Positions 11,862-23,209 of a stretch of DNA of 64,000 nt are shown here, in pieces; the stretch's first letter is position 1, and every line of letters begins with the position of its first letter. This stretch comes from Desmodus rotundus (lineage: Eukaryota; Chordata; Mammalia; Chiroptera; Phyllostomidae). The position numbers and the translations under genes are program-made. Location: the NCBI RefSeq assembly GCF_022682495.2, contig NW_026527282.1:30706-94705 (forward strand). Direction: 5' to 3'. The notes beneath the pieces were generated by a model that searched no databases, was not told the origin of the DNA, and worked only from the letters and a program-made list of their open reading frames with translations.

Positions 11862-12240
11862 AGATTCCCACTGACTCTTTTTCAAAGTTATTTTGGCTAT
11901 TCTGGATTCTTTGCATTACCATATGCATTTTAGAATCAGCTTGTTAATATCACCCCCCTCCCCCAAAAAAGGCTGCTGGAGTTTTTATAGGGAGTCCATT
12001 CAATTTATACATCAATTTGGTGAGAGTTACCATCTTAACAATATATTGAGTCTTTCAATTCATAATAAGGAATGCCTTTCCATTTATGTAGATCTTTAAT
12101 TTCATTCAGCAATATTTTTATAGTTTTTGCATGTCTTACACTTTTTTGCTAATTTATTTTAAAGTATTTTATCCTTTTTGATGCTATTGTGAAAGAATTG
12201 TGTTCCTAATTTCATCTATATTTTTATTGCTATTATATAG
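11862..12240 (-). mobile_element. Ancient L1 ORF2 fragment
   Basis: The complement carries diverged L1 ORF2 sequence, including a region equivalent to the conserved block around 24,780-25,030 of the young L1. It is too decayed for a subfamily call. Confidence 0.6.
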
Positions 12241-13857
12241 CAATTCAATGTGGAAATGATAGTCTTCTCAACAAATGGTGCTATGACAATTGGATATCCA
12301 CAAGCAAAAATATAAATTTAGATCTTTATCTCCTATCATACATAAAAAATAAACTCAAAATGCATGAGCTAAAGTAAATGCTAAAACTATAAAACTTTTA
12401 GAAATAAACATAGGGAAAAATCTTTGTGATTAATTTTTTGTAGCTGTATGACTGAGGGCCATACGAATTCAACCTATCCACCAACTTTACCAAATTGACA
12501 TTTATAGAACACTCCAACCACTAACAGCACAATATACATATTTCAAATAGACATAGAACATTTACCAACGTATACCATATTTTGAGGTCATAAAACAAAG
12601 TCTAAATATATTATAAAGGATTCAAGTCATAAAAAGTATGTTTTCTAATGACAAATTAGAAGTCAATAACAGAAATATTTTTAGAAAATCCTAAAATGTT
12701 TGGAAACCAAATAATACATTGCTATATAAAGCTATGAAATCAAAGAATAAATCAAATGGGAAATTATAAAAAATTTTGAACTAAAGAAATTTTAAAACAG
12801 TAATGAAAATTTGTGAGATACTTAGAAAGTTGTACTTGGAAGGGGATTTATAGTACTAAATGCCAATATTAGAAGAGATATTTCCAATCAATGATCTCAG
12901 CTTCAACTTTAAGAAATTAGAAAATAGGAGCAAATTAAACCCAAAGCAAGTGCAAGAAAGAAAATAAATTAGAAATCAACAAAATTGATAAACTCTAGCC
13001 AATCTTATCAGGAAAAAAAGAGAGAAGACAAATAACAATACTACTAATGAGACAGGTTACATCATTACATATTTCATAGGTATTAAAAGAATAAGCAACT
13101 TTTATGAATAATATCATGCCAACAAGTATGAAAATTTATATAAAATGGAAAAATCCCTGAAAAGACGTAACTACCAAACCTCACTCAAGAAAGAAAAATA
13201 ATCTATATAACTCTATATCTATTAAAGAAAATTAAATTTATCATTAAAAAATCATCCCACAAAGAAAAGTCAGATGAATTCATTGGTAAATTCTACTAAA
13301 CATTTAATGAAGAACTAAACTCCAACACTATACAATCTCTTCCAGAAAAACTGAAGAGGAAGGAATCCATCCTAGCTCATTCTACAGGGTATGTGTTGAT
13401 ATTATTCTGCTATCAAAACCAAACAAGGAAATTATAAGAACAGAAAACCACAAACCAACATCTGTTATGATTGTATGCAAAATATCTAAACAGCCAACAA
13501 ATGGTGCAGATACAACTGGATATCTACATGCAGAAGAATGTATTCTGACTTCTATCTCATGCCATATGCAAATTTAGCTAAAAATGGATCATAGAAATAA
13601 ATGTAAGCACTGTAACTGTAAAACTCTTAAAATAAAAAGGAAGAGTAAATCTTTGTGATCTGAGGTTAGACAAGATTTCTTAGATATGACACCAAAAACA
13701 CAAAAGAAAAAGTAGATAAATTAGATTTACATCAAAATTTAAAATTCTTGTGCTTCAAAGGACACCATCAAAAAATGAAAAGAGAACCCACAAATCGGAG
13801 AAAGTATTTGCAAATCATATGTCTGATAAGGGACTTGTATCAAGAATATATAAAGAG
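12241..13857 (+). mobile_element. Ancient, rearranged L1 fragments
   Basis: Plus-strand ORF2-like patches include cttctcaacaaatggtgcta at 12,264, a block resembling the endonuclease-domain region near 12,490-12,600, and a second copy of the ORF2 C-terminal third near 13,490-13,860. Their order is not that of a single L1, so at least two old insertions or a rearrangement are involved. No frame is intact. Confidence 0.6.
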
Positions 13858-14037
13858 CACTGACCAGTGTGGTTCAGTTAGTTGGGCATCCTCCCACAAA
13901 AGCAAAAGGTTAATGGTTTGATTCCCAGTCAGGGCACATGCTTACATCGTGGGTTTGGTCCCTGGTTGGGGTGTGTATGAAAGGCAAGCCATTGATGTTT
14001 CTATCTTACATCAATGTTTCTCTCCCTTTCTTTTTAG
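13858..14037 (+). mobile_element. VES-type SINE
   Basis: It begins cactgaccagtgtggttcag and contains attcccagtcagggcacatg, followed by a degenerate CT-rich tail. It is a diverged, older copy that abuts the HAL1-like element downstream. Confidence 0.8.
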
Positions 14038-15800
14038 CATAGGTAAATATGGCTATCTCCTCGCAAACCACCTTATAATTACAACTAAAATATAAAACAA
14101 CCATCACTCAGAACCATCACAAATTAAGTTGCATGGAAATCTGACAACTACGGAATTAAAGAAACCACATCCATCCAAACTGGTAGGAGGGTGGAGATGT
14201 GGAACAGGCTAATCCCATATCAACGTGTGGTGGATAAAAATTCAGGAGGGATATCTTGGGAGTGAGGAGTCCCAGTGCCACACCAGGCCCCCAGCCCAGG
14301 GTTCCAGTGTCAGGAAGATAAGAACTCATAACTTCTGGTTGCAAAAACCAGCAAGGATTGGGTCAGTGGAAGAAACTCTTAGAGTCTTAAGCAGTTCCTC
14401 TTAAAGAACCCACACAGATGTACACATACTCACTCCTTCTGAGCTCCAGCACTAGGACAGCAGCTTGAAAGTCACCAGTGGCATACAGGGAAGAACTGAA
14501 GTGTCTGGCATGAAGGCAAGAGCTGGGGGATGTCTTTCTCCCAGACAGAAAGGCAGACAGAGGACATTGTCCTTTTTCTTAGCTCTGTCCCCACAGAGCT
14601 GGCAGGCAGTTGCCATACCTGAGACTCCATCAACCTGGCTAACAATGTTTGTCCTGCCCTGGAGATCCCCCGAGACTCCATCCCACCTAACTTACAGGCC
14701 CACCCAAGCTACTAACAGTTATTTTTTCCATATGAATGGGTGGTCTTGGATCATGCTTAATGACTTTCTAAACCTTCTCATATAAGCAACAGCTGGCCCT
14801 AGTGAGCCCCTAGCCCCCATACCTCTTGCTAAGTGGCCCCACTCCCAGCACTCGCAGCAGCCACCCTAGATTCACAGCTTGACTTCATCTGGGAATATCC
14901 AAGCCCAGCAAAAGTAGCAGCCATCTCAGATTGCTTTATATCTCAGGCAGGGTGGCCCCAGGCAAAACACAGGTTGGGTGCTGGCCTTGGCCTGCACCAC
15001 CTGGGAAACCCCAGGTTCAGTGCACCCAGTGAATAGCTACAGACCACATTAAAGCACCACCACCCTGCTACTGCACAGCTGATCCTCCACAGAGGGGGGA
15101 GGTTGGTGGTCAGTGGTCACAGCCAGTGCCTGAAACTGACTGGCCTGGGTAAATCCTTCCCATTGATCTGCCAATAGCAATCAAGGCTCAACTACAAGAG
15201 GAGGGTGTACTCAGCCCACACCAAAGGCACACTTCGAGTAAATGGTTTGGGTGATAGGGGAGGCTGTGCCACTGGACCCTGTAAGACACCTACCACATTA
15301 GGCCACACTACCAAGACACAGAGTCAAAGCAGCTCTACCTAGTACACAGAAACAAACATAGGGAGTCTGTCAAAATGAGGAGACAAAGAAACATGGCCCA
15401 AATGAAAGAACAGATCAAAACTCTAGAAAAATAACTAAACAATGTGGAGATAAGCAATCTATCAGATACAGAGTTCAAAACACTGGTTATACGAAGAACT
15501 CAGTGAGAAGCTCAACAGCATAAAAAAGATCCAGTCAGAAGTGAAGGATACTCTAATTAAAATAAAGAACAATTTACAAGGAAACAACAGTAGCGTGGAT
15601 GAAGCCGAGAATCAAATCAATGATTTGGGACATAATGAAGCAAAAAAAAAACAACAACAACAACAAAAAACAACCAATCAGGACGACAAGAAAAACAATC
15701 TAAAAAAGCTAAGATAGTGTAAGCAGCCTCTGGTACAACTTTGAGTGTCCAACATTTGCTTCATAGGGGTGCCAGAAGTAGAAAGAAAGAGCAGGAAATT
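14038..15800 (+). mobile_element. Older HAL1-like (ORF1-only L1) element, 5' part
   Basis: This segment carries an L1-type 5'UTR whose phrases (such as ctcctcgca) match those of the younger copy starting at 15,815. A broken ORF1 follows from about 15,392. The ORF1 is interrupted at 15,801-15,814 and resumes without loss at 18,214, so the element was split by the composite insertion between. Many stops are present and it is non-coding. Confidence 0.65.
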
Positions 15801-16941
15801 GAAAATCTATTTGAGGGAGAACCAAGATGGCGGCGTAGGTAGACACACTGTGCCTCCTCGCAGAACCAGAACTGGCAAAAAACTGAACGGCAAGGAAGTC
15901 CGACACCAAGGAGATAAAAAATAAACATTCATCCAGACCGGTAGGAGAGGCGGAGAGGGTGGAGAGGACTCGCGTTGCCGTGGTGGGACCAAGACTGGCA
16001 GAGTGTGGGACGAAGGGGGCAGGCAGTCTGACCACTACCAGACCCTGCAGCCCTACATTCACACACAGATAAACCGAGAGGACTGGACTCAGAGTGGCGG
16101 GGAATGGGGAAGGCAGTGTGGCAGGTAGCAGACCCCACGGCCCCACATTCGTGCATAGATAAACCAGGACGAACGGCAGGGAGCAAAGCAGACCACGTAA
16201 CCCAGGGCTCCAGCTCGGGGAAATAAAGCCTCAAACCTCTGAGTGAAAACACCCGTGGGGGTTGGGGCGGCAGCAGGAGAAACTCCCAGCCTCACAGGAG
16301 AGGTCATTGGAGAGACCCACAGGGGCCAAGGGCGTGCACAAGCCCACCCACTCACAAACCAGCACCAGAGGGGCCCAATTTAATTGTGGGTAGAGGAGGG
16401 AGTGATTGAAATCTGGCAGAGAGTGGAGCGGGCGCCATTACTCCCTCTCGGCCCCTCCCCCACGTACAGAGCCACAGAGCAGCGTCACAGCGCAGCAACC
16501 AGCATTACCCCACCCCACCCCGGGGAACACCTAAAGCTCCGCCCCTTTAAGTAACAGAAGCACCAAGACAAAAAAAAAAAAATGGCCCAAATGACAGAAC
16601 ACTTCAAACCTCCAGAAATAATTCAACTAAGCAGCGAACAAGATAGCCAACCTATCAGATGCACAGTTCAAAACACTGGTAATCAAGAAGCTCACAGAAT
16701 TGGTTGAATTTGGTCGAAAACTAGATGAAAAAATGAAGGCTATGCTAAGAGAGACAAAGGAAAATGTACAGGGAACCAATACTGATGCGAAGGAAACTGG
16801 GACTTAAATCAATGGTGTGGCCCAGAAGGAAGAAAGAAACATCCAACCAGAAAAGATGAAGAAAGAAGAATTCAGAAAAATGAGGAGAGGCTTAGGAACC
16901 TCCGGGACATCTTTAAATGTTCCAACATCCGAATTATAGGG

Positions 16942-17364
16942 GTGCCAGAAGGAGAAGAGGAAGAACAAAAAATTGAAAACTTATTTGAACAAATAATGAA
17001 GGAGAACTTCCCTAATCTGGCAAAGGAAATAGACTTCCAGGAAGTCCAGGAAGCTCAGAGAGTCCCAAAGAAGCTGGACCCAAGGAGGAACACACCAAGG
17101 CACATCATCATTACATTCCCCAAGATGAAACAGAAGGAGAGAATCTTAGAAGCAGCAAAGGAAAAGGACACAGTTACCTACAAAGGACTTCCCATAAGAC
17201 TGTCAGCTGATTTCTCAAAAGAGACCTTACAGGCGAGAAGGGGCTGGCAAGAAGTATTCCAAGTCATGAAAGGCAAGGACCTACATCCAAGATTGCTCTA
17301 TCCAGCAAAGCTTTCATTTAGAATGGAAGGGCAGATAAAGTGCTTCTCAGATAAGGTCAATTAA
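16942..17364 (+). pseudogene. HAL1-like ORF1 fragment (RRM and C-terminal domain)
   Basis: An open frame of 140 codons encodes the RRM-like and C-terminal RNA-binding parts of L1 ORF1 protein. Visible blocks are MPEGEEEEQ (equivalent to IPEGEEEEQ of the young L1), RHIIITFPK, KERILEAAKEKDTVTYKG and PRLLYPAKLSF. The upstream coiled-coil half is broken by a stop near 16,804 and shifts. ORF1 proteins are trimeric RNA chaperones, but this copy is not expected to work. Confidence 0.7.
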
Positions 17365-17826
17365 AGGAGTTCATCCTCACCAAGCCCTTACTACATGAAA
17401 TGTTAAAGGGATTTATCTAAGAAAAAGAAGATAAAAAATAGGAACAGTAAAAATGACAGCAAACGCACAGTTATTAACAACCACACCTAAAACAAAGACA
17501 AAAGCAAGCTAAGCAAACAACTAGAACAGGAACAGAACCACAGAAATGGAGATCACATGGAGGGTTATCAACAGGGGAGTGGAAGGGGGACAGATGGGGG
17601 AAAGGTACAGAGAATAAGTAGCATAAATGGTGGGTGGAAAATAGACAGGGGGAGGGTAAGAATAGTATAGGAAATGTAGAAGCCAAAGAATTTATATGTA
17701 TGACACATGGACATGAACTATGGGGGGGGGAATGTGGGAGGGAGGGGGTATGCAGGATGGAATGGAGTGAAGGGGGGAAAATGGGACAACTGTAATAGCA
17801 TAATCAATAAAATGTATTTAAAAAAA

Positions 17827-17998
17827 TGATATCACTTCATATCTGTCAGAATGGCTATCACCAATAAAGCAACAAACGACAAGTGCTGGTGAGGATGTGG
17901 AGACAGGGGAACCCTTTTGCACTGTTGGTGGAAATGCAGACTGGTGTAGCCACTGTGTAAAGCAGTATGGAGATATCTCAAAAAGCTAGAAATGGATC
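17827..17998 (+). pseudogene. L1 ORF2 C-terminal fragment inside the composite element
   Basis: The sequence matches the region before and across the ORF2 Cys-rich motif (compare 33,410-33,520), including cttcatatctgtcagaatgg and gcactgttggtgg. It lies between two copies of the same 3'UTR type. Confidence 0.7.
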
Positions 17999-18006
17999 TA
18001 GCTTTC

Positions 18007-18030
18007 GTGTAGTGTAGGACTACACTACAC
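18007..18030. repeat. Perfect 11-bp inverted repeat at a retroelement junction
   Basis: The arms gtgtagtgtag and ctacactacac are exact complements separated by 2 nt. The hairpin sits where the ORF2 fragment meets the second 3'UTR copy. Confidence 0.9.
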
Positions 18031-18213
18031 TAAATAGAATAGTGTAGGAAATGTAGAAGCCAAAGAGCTTATAACTATGACCCATGGACATGAACTATAG
18101 GGGGGAATGTGGGAGGGAGGGGGTGGGCAGGATGGAGTGGAGTGAGGGGGGGCAAATGGGACAACTGTAATAGCATAATCAATAAATATATATTTAAAAA
18201 AAGATAAAAGAAA

Positions 18214-18930
18214 GAAAATCTATTTGAAAAAAATGAAAGAAAATTTCCCTAATTTGGCGAAGGCAATAGACATACAAGCCCAGGAATCACAGACAGTCCA
18301 AACAAGATGGATTCAAACAGGACCACACCAAGACACATCATAATTAAAATTCCAAAGTTTAAAAATAAAAAGAAAATCTTAAAAGCGGCAAGAAAACAGA
18401 AGTTAGTTACCTACAGGGAAGTTCCCATAAGACTGTCAGCTGATTTCTCAAAAGAACTTTGCAGGCTAGAATGGATTGGCAAGAAATATTCAAAGTCATG
18501 AAAAGCACAGCCTACAGCCCAGATTGCCCTACCTAGGAAAGATATCATTTAGAACTGAAGGGCAGATAAAGAGCTTCCCAGAAAAGGAAAAAAAATAAAG
18601 GAGTTCTTCATCACCAAACTATTATTATATGAAATGTTAAAGGGACTTATTTAAGAAAAAGAAGATCAGGAGTATGAACAATAAAATGACAATAAATACA
18701 TATCTATCAACAATTGGATTTTAAAAACCCTAAGCAAACAAGAACAGAGACAGAATCATAAATACAGAGAGTGTTTTGATGTTTTCTAGATGGGAGGGGT
18801 TGTCGGGGAATGGGTGAAGAGATGAGGAGATTCATAAATACAAATAAGTAGTCACTGAATAGCCATGGGGCTACCAAATCAGGGATTCCAAGATCTCTGA
18901 GTAGCTGGAAGTCCATCCACTTGCTCCTAG
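18214..18930 (+). mobile_element. Older HAL1-like element, 3' part
   Basis: ORF1 resumes here in the frame it left at 15,800, including KMKENFPNLAKAID and YREVPIRLSADFS. It runs to a gaaatgttaaagggacttat end that matches the end of ORF1 in the other L1 copies. About 60 nt later an ORF2-start-like stretch (aaaatgacaataaatacata) gives way to 3'UTR-like DNA with no ORF2 body. This second, independent copy has the same ORF1-only architecture. Confidence 0.6.
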
Positions 18931-19637
18931 CCCCCCACCAGTCTTTCAGCTAAACCACAGAGCAATCAATTTGAAAATCCAGCTGAGTATGAGTGAGAGC
19001 GGGTATGATTGAGCATGTGCATGGAGAGTGCATGGGTGTGTATGAGAATATGTGAGTGCCTGCCTACCTGTGAGGACACTCAGGGGCACACAACCTGGGC
19101 TCTCCTGGTGGAGCTGCTGCTGCTGTCGCGGCCACCACCCAGCTTGGTGCATTCGGCTGAACATATTTGGAGCAGGAGCAATTTTGTGAAAATTGCAATA
19201 CCCTCTTGGGAAGGAGCCACTGGAGTGACCACACCTTAGCTCCTGGATTTGTCTTTATGCCCTCTGACCCAGACAAGGCCACACACCCTGTGGCCACTGG
19301 AAGCCAGGGTCCTGGGGATGCAGAACTTGCCAGGAAGGGGACTGTAACCTCCCTGCCCTGGGCGCCACTGGAACCACAAAGAGGGCTCAGTCTAACTGAG
19401 AAGGTTGCAGATTGGTTGAGGTGCCAGGAGAACTGGGGGCAGAAAGCTGTGGCCAGGGCAGCACTCACTGCAGAGACCACTGCAGGAACACATTGGTGGA
19501 AGACCAAGGCTGAGACTTACTGCAAGGAGCAGCATGAGCACCCTGCCACCATCAGTGCTATAGTTTTGCTGCTGGACTCTTACCTTTCTTCCCCCACTCC
19601 ATCAGGATGATGTGAAACTTGAAAGAAGACAATGCAG
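18931..19637. other. Unassigned sequence, possibly L1 5'UTR
   Basis: GC-richer DNA containing overlapping open frames of up to 147 codons on both strands, none with a recognised domain. Its position ahead of an L1 5'UTR suggests, but does not show, that it is L1-derived. Confidence 0.3.
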
Positions 19638-19860
19638 CCCTGGCTGGTGTGGCTCAGTGGATTGAGTGCCAGCCTGTGAACCAAAGGGTTTCCGGTTCGA
19701 TTCCCAGTCAGGGCACATGCCTGGGTTGCAGGCCATGTCCTCAGTACGGGGCACATGAGAGGCAGCCACACATTGATGTTTCTCTCCCCCTCTTTCTCCC
19801 TCCCTTCCCCCATCTCTAAAAATAAATAAATACAATATTTTAAAAATAAAAGAATACTTT
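19638..19860 (+). mobile_element. VES-type SINE
   Basis: A well-preserved copy: ccctggctggtgtggctcag, then ttcccagtcagggcacatgc, cacattgatgtttctctccc, and a tail of aaataaataaatac. Imperfect flanking repeats (aagacaatgca and aagaccatgca) look like a decayed target-site duplication. Confidence 0.9.
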
Positions 19861-19919
19861 TTAAAAAAGACCATGCATACCAGATATAGAGAGAAGGGGA
19901 GAGGCACTGGTGTGAGAAG

Positions 19920-22031
19920 AACATTGATAGGTGGCCTCTAGTATGTGCCCTGACTGGGAATCCAAACCACAGTTAGAAGCCCTCTCAAGGATGAGACAGG
20001 TGTGGTTGAAGTTGAGCCCCTTAATCAGCTAGATGGCAGAAAATTCAAACCAATGAATGGGCCAATAACAATTAGGATCCAAATACCATAAAAGAATCCA
20101 TATAACCCACACAAGGGACATTCCTAGAGCATCCAGATCAGGAAATCAAGGAGTTTGCAAAGAGTCTGCACCATGGCGGCTCTCTCTGCTGGCGAGAGAC
20201 AAACACTGCTGGAGAAGACCCATCATGTTTTTTTAAAAAGGGAAAAACACAGGTTTTGTGTTTGCAGCTACCCACCTTGGACCCCAGCAAAGGGAGGATG
20301 GTATGATCTGGAGTCGCAAGAGTCAAGTCTGGAGTGGGAGGTACTAGGGAGAAACTTGGGGGACAGCTGTGGGATTTTGGGTGCCTGGATATGCCTGGGC
20401 TCCACAACAGCCATCTTTCTTGAGAAGAGCTAGCCCCTCCCATAGGAAAATCAATTACCTTACCCTGGGGGATACAACTTCCCCCGCCCTCTGGAAATCC
20501 CCTCACCACACTCTCTGAAATCCTGTTTGCTCCACTCAGCAACTTTTTTTGTTCCTTTTTCAGTTTTGCTCTGTCTTGGTGTTCTGGTTTGTTTGGTTTT
20601 TTTCTTTCTTATCTCCTATCATGTATCTTAACCGTTGCTGAGGAGACAGCAACATAAACACACTCAGGGTTGTTAGAGATTGGCAGTAGGATGCAGCCAA
20701 TCCATACACTATCCTGGAAAACAGACTGGTGCTTCCTCCTCATGGGAGAGCCACAGAAACTCCCTCCTGGCATCTGGCATACCCCAAATCTGAACTCTGG
20801 AAATACACTAGCCCCCCCCACCACCACCACCAAGTAGGGAAATAATCCAGGAAAGACTCAGACTAGTGGCTTGGAGGAAGGGGAACACACCCACCATCTC
20901 CCCTGAAGTCTGAAAGGCACCTACCATAGGAGATTCAAGAATCACAGCCCCCCGTTTCTGCCAGAAGCCCTCTCAAAAATAGTCAGCTCTGAAACTACTT
21001 TAAAACTGACAGCAGACAAGCAGGCAGAGACAGGCAGAGGCAGAGTCTTTGGCAACTTGGGACATTTGCTGACATACCCCTGGACCCAATGTTGATAAAA
21101 CCCACCTTTGCAGAGCGACGTGACCCACCCTGGGAGCAACCAAGTCCGAAGTAATCTGCCACATAATGTAGATGCTTGTACCTTCAAAAAGGAATTCAAG
21201 GGCCAGATGTGGACAACACTTGACATCAGCTTACACCAGACTCAGACATCAGAGTGGTATCCGAACAGAGAAAATAGAAGGCAAGATCTAAACTGTGCTG
21301 AGACAAATACACTTGGTTCTTTTTTCATTATCTTAACTATTTTTATAACTTTTTTATTTATCTTTTTACCTACTTTTTCTTTTTCTCTTATTTTTGGTGC
21401 TCTAATTTGTCTTCCATACCTCCTGTTCTACTATTATCACTGATTATTCTACTGTTCCTTTCTCTCCTTTTATTATTTTTTGTTTCCTTTTCTGTGTCAT
21501 TTTTTCTGTTTTCCTCTTTCATTACATGACAAGTAGTAGTTCTTTTCTGCTTTATCCTCTCATAATCACTTTTCTTTCCTTTGGTCTTCTCATATTCTTT
21601 TTCCTTTTCCCCTTTCTCCACTATTACATTTTCCTTTCCACTGTTATTATTCTTTGCTCTCTTGTGGTTGATATTGCTATGGTGGCCAAGGGGAGTTGCT
21701 TATTTTGGTGTTGCTTTGTGTTGTTTTGCTTTGTTCTGCCTGCCAGCACCGATACAATAACATACAACATGTGGTAGGGGTTGAGCCTCTTAGCTAGCCA
21801 AACAGGAGAGTTTCCACCAACAAATGGGCCAGTAATAATCAGGACCCAAATACAACAGTAGAGTCCACACAACCCACACAGAAGTCATTCCTAGAGCATC
21901 CAGATCAGGAGATCAAGGAGTCGGCACCACTGGGTCCCACATGACTCCTGACACACAAGCTCACTCCACATGACAGAGAATCAAAGCAAATCAACCTAAT
22001 ACATAGAAACAAACACACAGAAACAACTAAA
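19920..22031 (+). mobile_element. Host L1, 5'UTR with an internal duplicated segment
   Basis: This is the untranslated region ahead of the ORF1 remnant at 22,032. A segment of about 165 bp at 19,985-20,160 recurs at 21,775-21,935. Both contain cattcctagagcatccagat followed by cagga-atcaaggagt. The long spacing (about 1.8 kb) suggests either duplicated promoter modules, as in some rodent L1 families, or two nested L1 5' ends. A T-rich block at 21,320-21,770 lies between. Confidence 0.5.
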
Positions 22032-22857
22032 ATGTGGAGACAAAGAAATAAGCCCCAAATGAAAGAAAAGAAAGAATGTCCAGAAAAGGAGCTAAGAGAA
22101 ATTGAGGCAAGCAATTTATCAAACATAGAGTTCAAAGTAATGGTTATAAGGATGCTCAAGAAATTTCATAGGACCTACATCAGCATGAAAAAGGACATAG
22201 AAACCTTGAATAAGAACCAGTTAGAAATGAAAAGTGCATTATCATAAATGAAGAATACACTAGAAGGAATTAAAAGCATGCTAGATGAAACAGAGGATCA
22301 AATCAGTGAGTTGGAAGACAAGGCAGAAAAAAAACACAAATTCAGAGAAACAAAATGAAAAAAGACTCAAGAGAATGAGGATAGCTTAAGGGGGGTTGGG
22401 ACAAAAGAAACATAACAATATTTGCATCATAGGGATACCAGAAGGAAAAGAAAAGGAGCAAAGGGCAGAAAACATGTCTGAAAAAATATTGACAGAAAAA
22501 TTCCCGAACTTGTTAAGGGAAAAAGTCACGCAAGTCTAAGAAGTACAGAAGGTCCCAATGAAAATTAGCCCAAAGAGGCCCACTCCAAGACATATTACAA
22601 TCAAAATTTAAAGACAAAGAGAGAATCTTAAAGGCAGCAAGGGAGAAACAGCTAGTAACATACAAGTGTGCTCCAATAAAGTTATCAGCTGATTTCTCAG
22701 CAGAAACACTACAAGCCAGAAAGGACTTGCATGAAATATTCCAAGTAATGAAAAGCAAGGACCTACAACCAAGACTACTCTATCCAGCAAGGCTCTCATT
22801 TAAAATGGAAGGCAAAATAAAGAGCTTCCCAGACAAAAGAAGGCTAAAAGAGTACAA
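22032..22857 (+). pseudogene. Host L1 ORF1 remnant
   Basis: It starts MWRQRNKPQMKEKKE, homologous to MGRQRNNSQMKGKEE of the young L1, and stops after about 71 codons. Later frames retain the RRM and C-terminal blocks (ETLQARKDLHEIFQVM, QPRLLYPARLSFKMEGKIKS). A GA microsatellite replaces the normal end. Confidence 0.8.
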
Positions 22858-22862
22858 GAGAC

Positions 22863-22898
<36 letters not shown>

Positions 22899-22899
22899 G
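22858..22899. repeat. (GA)n microsatellite
   Basis: A nearly pure GA run lies at the end of the host L1 ORF1 remnant, before its ORF2. Confidence 0.9.
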
Positions 22900-22920
22900 A
22901 ACACAGTTAGAAAAGGAAAA

Positions 22921-23148
22921 AATGGCAATGAATAAATACCTATCAATAACAACCTTAAATAAAAATGGATTAAATGCTCCAATCAAAAGATATAAGGTGG
23001 CTAAAAGGATAAGAAAACACAATCCACATGTATGCTGTCTACAAGAGGCCCACCTCAGAACAAAAGATCTACACAGGCTGAAAGTGAAGGGATGAAAAAA
23101 TATTTCATGAAAATGGACATTTAAAAAAGCTGGGGTAACAATACTTTT
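22921..23148 (+). pseudogene. Host L1 ORF2, part 1 (endonuclease start)
   Basis: The frame begins MAMNKYLSITTLNKNGLNAP and includes CCLQEAHLRTKD, the L1 endonuclease start; the catalytic Glu is still in place but Thr of QETH is Ala. It is cut by the young L1 insertion after the codons for AGVTILL and continues at 29,296. Confidence 0.85.
23137..23148. repeat. Target-site duplication of the young L1, left copy
   Basis: The sequence aacaatactttt is repeated exactly at 29,284-29,295. Read in the sense of the inserted L1 the target is AT/AAAA, which fits the usual L1 endonuclease preference for TTTT/A on the nicked strand. Extra T residues make the inner boundary ambiguous by a few bases. Confidence 0.9.
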
Positions 23149-23170
23149 TTTTTTTTTTTTTTTTTTTTTT

Positions 23171-23209
23171 GAACTAACACATATTTATTTATTTTTTTTT
23201 TTGTAATTC
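23171..23209 (-). other. Putative 3'-transduced segment between two A tracts
   Basis: In the L1 sense the first A tract (complement of 23,210-23,224) is followed by about 39 nt that are not part of the 3'UTR. These carry AATAAA overlapping at 23,184-23,193 and end in a second A tract of about 22 residues next to the target-site duplication. This arrangement is expected when transcription reads past the element's own signal and uses a genomic one downstream. Confidence 0.6.

Larger units (their letters stand above)
15815..18213 (+). mobile_element. HAL1-like composite retroelement with 14-bp target-site duplication
   Basis: The insert is bounded by gaaaatctatttga at 15,801-15,814 and 18,214-18,227. 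It contains, in order, a full 5'UTR starting gggagaaccaagatggcggc (YY1-like CAAGATGGCGGC at 15,823), a broken ORF1 (about 16,582-17,364), a short stretch resembling the first ORF2 codons, and directly a 3'UTR ending with AATAAA near 17,808 and an A run. Then comes a 170-bp piece of ORF2 C-terminal region, a hairpin, and a second copy of the 3'UTR end (18,031-18,200). Because the duplication flanks the whole unit, the parts seem to have inserted together. Absence of ORF2 after ORF1 is the defining feature of HAL1 (half-L1) elements, which depend on L1 ORF2 protein. Confidence 0.65.

Noticed and set aside
20155..20433. A 92-codon plus-strand frame starting MQRVCTMAALSAGERQTLLE
   Set aside because: It lies in the host L1 5'UTR module, has no match to ORF1 or to a host protein that I know, and is broken in surrounding frames.
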